Shown here one piece after another: positions 59,864 through 64,000 of a DNA stretch of 64,000 nucleotides. Positions within the stretch are counted from its first letter, which is position 1; each line of letters opens with the position of its first letter. A program made the position numbers and the translations under genes. The DNA is from Arenibacter sp. F20364 (lineage in GTDB: Bacteria > Bacteroidota > Bacteroidia > Flavobacteriales > Flavobacteriaceae): the NCBI RefSeq assembly GCF_023015905.1, contig NZ_JALKBD010000002.1, positions 186,001 to 250,000 of the forward strand. The letters are read 5' to 3'. The notes beneath the pieces were generated by a model, which was given only the letters and a program-made list of their open reading frames with translations, was not told the origin of the DNA and made no database searches.

Positions 59864-60571
59864 TTAAGAGGCAATGTTTTTTTTGTAATAGCGGTACAAC
59901 TGGTCAGGCCCAAAACCCAGTAAATTCTTCAGATGGATTATACCGAAATGATATTGTAACCTAATTGTTCCAAGCTTTTCATATTTTCTGGCCGAGGTTA
60001 CTACATGTTGGGGCAATACCTTGAATTTTGATGTTTTATAAAGGCGTCCAATAAATTCTGTATCCTCGTAGATAAGATACTTTTCATTAAAGCCACCAGT
60101 CTTTAGGAACAGGTCATTGAGAATAAATAAAGATTGATCACCGCCCCTACATAGTCGGTTATTTAATCTGCTGAACCAAGCGAAGAATCTTAAAAACCTT
60201 TTAGAGGTATCGAATTTCATTCTAAAGCAGCCCGAATATATTTTGTTATGTACTGCATTTAGAATATAATGGTCAAAGTTTTTCGGCGGAAATGTGTCGG
60301 CATGTAGAAAGTAAAGCACCTCGCCGGTGGCCAATTCCGCTCCCTTGTTCATTTGTTTGGCACGCCCCTTTTCTGTGAAAAGGATCTTTGCTCCCAAAGT
60401 TTTTGCCAAGGGTATAGTTGCGTCGGTACTGCCTCCGTCCACTACAATTATTTCCTTAATATTCTCTGGGCAGCTATTCGCTTTCAAATACTCCAACAAA
60501 TTGCCAATATAGGCGGCCTCATTGAGCGTAGGGATTATGACACTAAGAGTTCTGGAATTACTCGGTTTCAT
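59864..60571 (-). CDS. Arsenosugar-cluster glycosyltransferase, GT2 (TIGR04283 type)
   Basis: 235 residues. A GT2 fold: SVIIPTLNEAAYIGNLLEYL at the start, VVDGGSTDATIPLAKTLGAK and KGRAKQMNKGAELATGEVLY, then the metal motif FLHADT. This pattern is that of the TIGR04283 transferases found with arsenosugar genes. It probably adds a sugar or glycerol-type group to the ribosyl-arsenical. It overlaps the DUF547 gene by 14 bp and is the last gene of the minus-strand cluster. Confidence 0.85.
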   Translation of the reverse strand: MKPSNSRTLSVIIPTLNEAAYIGNLLEYLKANSCPENIKEIIVVDGGSTDATIPLAKTLGAKILFTEKGRAKQMNKGAELATGEVLYFLHADTFPPKNFDHYILNAVHNKIYSGCFRMKFDTSKRFLRFFAWFSRLNNRLCRGGDQSLFILNDLFLKTGGFNEKYLIYEDTEFIGRLYKTSKFKVLPQHVVTSARKYEKLGTIRLQYHFGIIHLKNLLGFGPDQLYRYYKKNIAS

Positions 60572-61313
60572 TTAATCCCCAGTTATAGTTCAAATAACTT
60601 ATTTTGGTATTGGCAGTCAGTTTTTGAGTAGCATATTTGTTGATATAATCTACCAAGGAACCATTTTCGGTGAAATCTTTTTTGTACCAATTAAAAATTT
60701 GTGATAAGGAAGTTTTTTCCTTTGATAGTACATTTCTTTTTGGGTCATTGATAAAATCGATGGCCGTTTGCTCCAACAGCTTTTCAAGATTGGCAGCTGT
60801 AAATGCCGTATTCAATAATTTGGGACAGGAATAAGAGGCGCAGTTAATGGCAAAATGAATGCGCGGTTCATCCATTTTGCGCAGTATCTTGTGTTCCAGG
60901 TCGCCCAAAGAAATGTTTTCATCTCCCATTTGCACAATGTCTTTCCCCCACGGATTTCTTATGTCCTTAATACTTTTGATAGGATAGTTGTCCAAAACAA
61001 GTTTTACCGTGGCTGCATTGTAAAGGTTTATATAATAGGCAAATTTTTCAGGTTTTGGGGCCTGGTCGTTAGGACCGTTTTCCGCCAAATAGTCCAAGTA
61101 TTGCTCCAATGCTGGAATGTCCTGGGCAAAGCCTTTATAGTCAACATTTCCCGACTTGGTTACATGTTTTTTAAGCAATTTGTCCCAATCGGAATGATCT
61201 AAAGGCAAAACAATATCCAGAGTAAAATCTTCATTATACTTTGGAGAAGGAATATAACTGGAAATACTGATTGCTAAAAGCAAGATCAATACTATGGATA
61301 ATTTAAGGTGCAT
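60558..61313 (-). CDS. DUF547 domain protein in the arsenosugar cluster
   Basis: 251 residues. An N-terminal hydrophobic leader (MHLKLSIVLILLLAISISSY) predicts export or membrane anchoring. The DUF547 core is FAYYINLYNAATVKLVLDNY, GDLEHKILRKMDEPRIHFAI and NCASYSCPKLLNTAFTA, with conserved Asn/Cys/His residues like thiol-type transferases or peptidases. It overlaps the GT2 gene, so it is cotranscribed. DUF547 proteins recur in bacterial arsenosugar neighbourhoods, but no role has been shown. Confidence 0.8.
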   Translation of the reverse strand: MHLKLSIVLILLLAISISSYIPSPKYNEDFTLDIVLPLDHSDWDKLLKKHVTKSGNVDYKGFAQDIPALEQYLDYLAENGPNDQAPKPEKFAYYINLYNAATVKLVLDNYPIKSIKDIRNPWGKDIVQMGDENISLGDLEHKILRKMDEPRIHFAINCASYSCPKLLNTAFTAANLEKLLEQTAIDFINDPKRNVLSKEKTSLSQIFNWYKKDFTENGSLVDYINKYATQKLTANTKISYLNYNWGLNETE

Positions 61314-61373
61314 AGAACTTTATTTACCTATAATTAGTATGGTCAAATACATAAACCTTACATCAAGTTTGCG

Positions 61374-62339
61374 TTAACAACAACCTCCGCCATTATAATG
61401 CCAAGTGCTGTTGCTTATATGAATTTCGTCATTGCTTTTCTCTAGGGCAGATGCTGTTTTATCGCATACCGCCAAGGGCTGATTCTGCATTAGCACATGA
61501 CCGTTTTTGTCGTCAAAATATTCTTCATTACCGTAGTATATAGCTGTTTTTCCCGTAAATATACAGGGCCCATCCTGAGGCATGGGATCTTTAATGGCGG
61601 CAATTTCTATAGATTCAATATAGATCAATTCTTCTGTAGGATATTGATTGGGGGAGAGAACGCGGTACGATTTTCTCGCCCGGATTTCAATGGTTCCAAA
61701 ACCGGCATCCGTCAATACCTTTACATACTCTTGCAACGGGATGCTTCCACTTAAACAAAGGGCCCTTAGCCTATCGTCATTACGTAAGGTTTCGTTCATA
61801 GGCTGCTCACATATTGGGTCGCTCATAACCAATCTGCCATGGGGTTTTAGTACCCGATACATTTCGGCAACCGCTTTCTTTAAGTCTTCCGTCTTAAAGA
61901 TATTAAATAGGCAATTCTGTGCGGCAACATCAATACTTTCGTCCTCAATAGGTAGATGTAGGGCATCCCCTTTAACAAGGTTGACAAAATCACTTTTAAA
62001 CCAAGGGTTTTCCTGTTCCGCTATTTTGAAGTTTTCTCTGGAAGCCTCCAACATCTCATCAACAACATCAACTCCTGTAACTCCGCCCGTTTGTCTTGAG
62101 AAATATGAAAACTGCAACAGCTCCATTCCGCCCCCGACCCCTACATATAGGACCTTTGGGTTGTTTGCCAAATCCTGGGCAGAAACCGTACTTCCACAAC
62201 CGTAGTTCATATCCTGCATAATTCTGGGAATGGACAGGCCGGGGAACTGCCAAATGGGATTGGTGGTGCAACAGAGCCCGACATCCGGGGTTAGTGCTGC
62301 ATCTTTATATAATTCATTTGTTGCTTGTAAATAACTCAT
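61374..62339 (-). CDS. arsM: Arsenosugar-type arsenite S-adenosylmethyltransferase ArsM
   Basis: 321 residues. The class I SAM fold has LYVGVGGGMELLQFSYF (motif I, near residue 60) and VDVVDEMLEASRENF; SIDVAAQNCLFNIF and VMSDPICEQ are methyltransferase motifs of the ArsM group. Cysteines that could bind As(III) include GLCCTTNP at the start, AQNCLFN, DPICEQP and a terminal GGGCC. ArsM methylates arsenite stepwise; here it would supply the dimethyl-arsenical for the sugar. It is flanked by the nucleoside phosphorylase and DUF547 genes on the same strand. Confidence 0.88.
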   Translation of the reverse strand: MSYLQATNELYKDAALTPDVGLCCTTNPIWQFPGLSIPRIMQDMNYGCGSTVSAQDLANNPKVLYVGVGGGMELLQFSYFSRQTGGVTGVDVVDEMLEASRENFKIAEQENPWFKSDFVNLVKGDALHLPIEDESIDVAAQNCLFNIFKTEDLKKAVAEMYRVLKPHGRLVMSDPICEQPMNETLRNDDRLRALCLSGSIPLQEYVKVLTDAGFGTIEIRARKSYRVLSPNQYPTEELIYIESIEIAAIKDPMPQDGPCIFTGKTAIYYGNEEYFDDKNGHVLMQNQPLAVCDKTASALEKSNDEIHISNSTWHYNGGGCC

Positions 62340-62404
62340 TTCTATTCGATTAAAATTTTATGTCAGTTATGTAATTATCTTTCCTAGCCACTCGCTACTG
62401 AAAA

Positions 62405-63220
62405 TTACACTTCCCTAAGTAGTTGCCTAAACAGTGTTATCATTTTGGGTTCTGTTTTACTGGCAATTTCAATTATTTCTGCTATGTTGACCGGTTTAAG
62501 ATTGTCTGGGTCGCATTCGTCCGTTAAAACGGATACGGCCACTACGGGCAATTTTAAGTGATTGGCAACGATCACTTCAGGCACGGTACTCATTCCTACG
62601 GCGTCGGCGCCAATAATTTTTAACATTCTGTATTCAGCCTTGGTTTCCAGTTGCGGTCCTACAACGGAGGCGTACACTCCCTTTTGGAGGGATATATCTT
62701 CTTTTTTGGCTATTTTTTCCAAGCTTCTGCGCATTGGAATGTCGTAGGGCTCGCTCATATCTGTAAAACGCTCTCCAAATTGGCTTACGTTTTTAAAGGC
62801 CAAGGGAGACCCGCCTTGAAGGTTGATGTGGTCCTCGATAAGCATCATGTCACCTTTTTTATAATCGGGGTTTATGGCTCCGGCAGCATTAGAGATGAAT
62901 AGCTTTTTTATCCCTAGCCTTTCCATTACACGAATAGGGTAGGTAACGTCTAAAAGATCATAGCCTTCATAAAAGTGGAACCTGCCCTGCATTACCACAA
63001 CTTTTTTGCCTTCCAAGAATCCATAGATCAATTTACCGGAATGGAATTCTACCGTAGCCAAAGGAAAATAGGGAATGTGGTTGTAATGCGCTTCTATCGG
63101 ATTTTCAATTTCATCTGCCAATTTGCCCAAGCCTGTTCCCAGGACTATGCCAATTTCTGGGGTTTCAAATCCCTTTCCTATTAAATAATCGGTAGATTCC
63201 TTTAGTAATTTATCCGTCAT
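62405..63220 (-). CDS. punA: Purine nucleoside phosphorylase (trimeric, PNP class I)
   Basis: 271 residues. GIVLGTGLGKLADEIENP is the phosphate loop; MQGRFHFYEGYDLL and VVGPQLETKAEYRMLKIIG the base-contacting Glu; and GADAVGMSTVPEVIVANHLK the catalytic end. It cleaves purine nucleosides with phosphate. In this cluster it is expected to remove adenine from the 5'-deoxy-5'-dimethylarsinoyl-adenosine made by ArsS, leaving the arsenosugar phosphate. Normal purine salvage is equally possible. It is spaced 66 bp from arsM and 7 bp from the next glycosyltransferase gene. Confidence 0.92.
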   Translation of the reverse strand: MTDKLLKESTDYLIGKGFETPEIGIVLGTGLGKLADEIENPIEAHYNHIPYFPLATVEFHSGKLIYGFLEGKKVVVMQGRFHFYEGYDLLDVTYPIRVMERLGIKKLFISNAAGAINPDYKKGDMMLIEDHINLQGGSPLAFKNVSQFGERFTDMSEPYDIPMRRSLEKIAKKEDISLQKGVYASVVGPQLETKAEYRMLKIIGADAVGMSTVPEVIVANHLKLPVVAVSVLTDECDPDNLKPVNIAEIIEIASKTEPKMITLFRQLLREV

Positions 63221-63226
63221 ATAATT

Positions 63227-63838
63227 TCAATTTTTTAAAAAGGTTCGGAAGATTTCAATATCCTTGATATCTTCAAAATAGTCAATATCATTTTTAGGAG
63301 CTAGCAGACCGTGGTTTTCATTATTCAAATCCTGTAATGTAGCCTCTAATACAGTATCAGTGCCCCAGGTTTTATTGTTAAAAAGAGCTGGGTTATAGAC
63401 ATTCATCCCCAGTAAATAATAGCCGCCATCAATAGCGGGACCAATGACATAATCACGATGCCCCAAGAAATTAAAGGCTTCCAGTAAATCATTTTCATTT
63501 AAATCGTACATATCACTGCCAATGATAATAATTTTCTCATAGCCTGCATTAAATCCGTCCTTAAAGGCATTGCCCATGCGCTCTCCCAGATCATTTCCCG
63601 ATTGCACTTTTTTTTCGTAAACTTGGTTGTCCCATAGATCATCTTCCCAAATGTCATCGGAATAACACACCCATTTTGTCACATTTAACCCCTTGGTAAT
63701 ATTCTTGGTATGATCAAGTAAAAAGTTATATATATTCAAGGCCGCCAGATCACCCACCGTAGCTGCCAATCTAGTTTTGCACTTGCCTAGTTCAGGGTTA
63801 CGCGTAAATATTATAAGTAAGTCTTTGGGGTGGGTCAT
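63227..63838 (-). CDS. Arsenosugar-cluster glycosyltransferase (DUF2064, TIGR04282 type)
   Basis: 203 residues. It begins LLIIFTRNPELGKCKTRLAA, a nucleotidyl/glycosyl-transferase A-type P-loop like CofC/MobA, with IIGSDMYDLNENDLLEAF and AIDGGYYLLGMN as the family's metal and substrate motifs. This is the TIGR04282 pattern. It probably makes or transfers a glycerol or sugar group in arsenosugar formation together with the GT2 gene. First gene of the minus-strand cluster visible here. Confidence 0.85.
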   Translation of the reverse strand: MTHPKDLLIIFTRNPELGKCKTRLAATVGDLAALNIYNFLLDHTKNITKGLNVTKWVCYSDDIWEDDLWDNQVYEKKVQSGNDLGERMGNAFKDGFNAGYEKIIIIGSDMYDLNENDLLEAFNFLGHRDYVIGPAIDGGYYLLGMNVYNPALFNNKTWGTDTVLEATLQDLNNENHGLLAPKNDIDYFEDIKDIEIFRTFLKN

Positions 63839-64000
63839 ATAATCTATATATTATTTTTCCAATTTTAACGGACTTGGTCTTAATGGTCGTTATAGGTTTA
63901 TATTCATTACTTAATTGTGGTATAGAAAAGGAGAATTTGTTGGGATTCCATGTCCGATTCCAACACTTAATGGCAGTTTGTAGATTTTAGGTGATGTCAA
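63839..64000. other. Right edge: intergenic, possibly with the end of another minus-strand gene
   Basis: From 63911 to the edge the minus strand is open for 29 codons ending at TAA (LTSPKIYKLPLSVGIGHGIP ...). It may be the tail of the next gene but is too short to identify; an ArsS tail cannot be claimed from it. The 63839-63910 part is AT-rich and would hold the glycosyltransferase promoter. Confidence 0.25.

Noticed and set aside
63911-64000. C-terminal end of ArsS at the right edge
   Set aside because: Only 29 open codons are visible, without any recognisable ArsS feature.
1-64000. Mobile elements, prophage, CRISPR arrays, tRNA or rRNA genes
   Set aside because: No transposase, integrase, repeat-spacer pattern, cloverleaf or rRNA sequence was recognised on either strand; only small palindromes and two gene remnants hint at past rearrangement.

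Overview
The window reads as a chromosomal segment of a marine Flavobacteriaceae-type Bacteroidetes. The evidence is a mutY-ssb-gldE-gldD gliding-motility block, a Tat/lipoprotein-rich sugar-degradation inventory, a TPP-riboswitch-controlled TonB-dependent receptor, flavobacterial promoters (TTG, 17-23 nt, TAnnTTTG), an L21 protein with a C-terminal helical extension, and an arsenosugar gene cluster. No rRNA, tRNA, CRISPR array, insertion sequence or phage gene was recognised. Coding density is high, and most of the segment looks like ordinary vertically inherited chromosome with some lineage-specific modules.

Layout. 0-3.5 kb: end of bioB, a cupin/JmjC-like oxygenase, a small outer-membrane barrel, recX and a DUF1080 protein. 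3.6-9.7 kb: RNase G/E, a 29-residue very basic microprotein, an HU-type protein, mutY, ssb, gldE, gldD and a lipoprotein. 10-18 kb: a DUF4199 membrane protein, rplU-rpmA behind a textbook promoter, a reductase-like SDR, ahcY, a phosphopantetheinyl transferase, a pnuC broken by one in-frame TAG, a NadR-like kinase and a DUF4301 protein. 18-24 kb: three tandem paralogous secreted PepSY-like proteins, a sigma-54-dependent response regulator and a hybrid kinase with REC and HPt-like domains. The three small genes share upstream TGTGTA/TACACA elements, and this is the best candidate for an undescribed signalling/envelope system here. 24-31 kb: TPP riboswitch plus TonB receptor, then a glycoside-oxidation set (two Gfo/Idh/MocA oxidoreductases, a DUF6807 protein, a DUF1080 protein).

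31-39 kb: a Rieske-like lipoprotein with altered ligands, greA, a HIT protein, a zinc-ribbon membrane protein with an orphan histidine kinase, a flavin reductase, a DUF3127 protein that ends in an SSB-like acidic tip, aat, tag, a slipin and a decayed PAP2 phosphatase fragment. 39-46 kb: a GntP permease, RidA, a D-threonine aldolase/D-serine dehydratase-type enzyme, an M19 dipeptidase, an AraC regulator, an aldehyde dehydrogenase and DUF779. Together they suggest import and breakdown of a D-amino-acid or related substrate with disposal of the aldehyde. 46-53 kb: secreted proteins, an SGNH lipase-like lipoprotein, an ABC exporter, a polysaccharide-deacetylase-like protein and a GH9 glucanase.

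52.6-57.5 kb: an iron-sulfur/redox block (ferredoxin, ferredoxin-NADP reductase type flavoprotein, NifU-like, Mrp), an alkyltransferase-like protein lacking the acceptor cysteine, a LysE exporter and trmB. 57.6-59.9 kb: a GH113-like glycosidase and a cell-wall amidase. 59.9-63.8 kb: an arsenosugar biosynthesis cluster (two glycosyltransferases, a DUF547 protein, ArsM and a purine nucleoside phosphorylase). The radical-SAM partner ArsS is not in the window and may lie just past its right edge.
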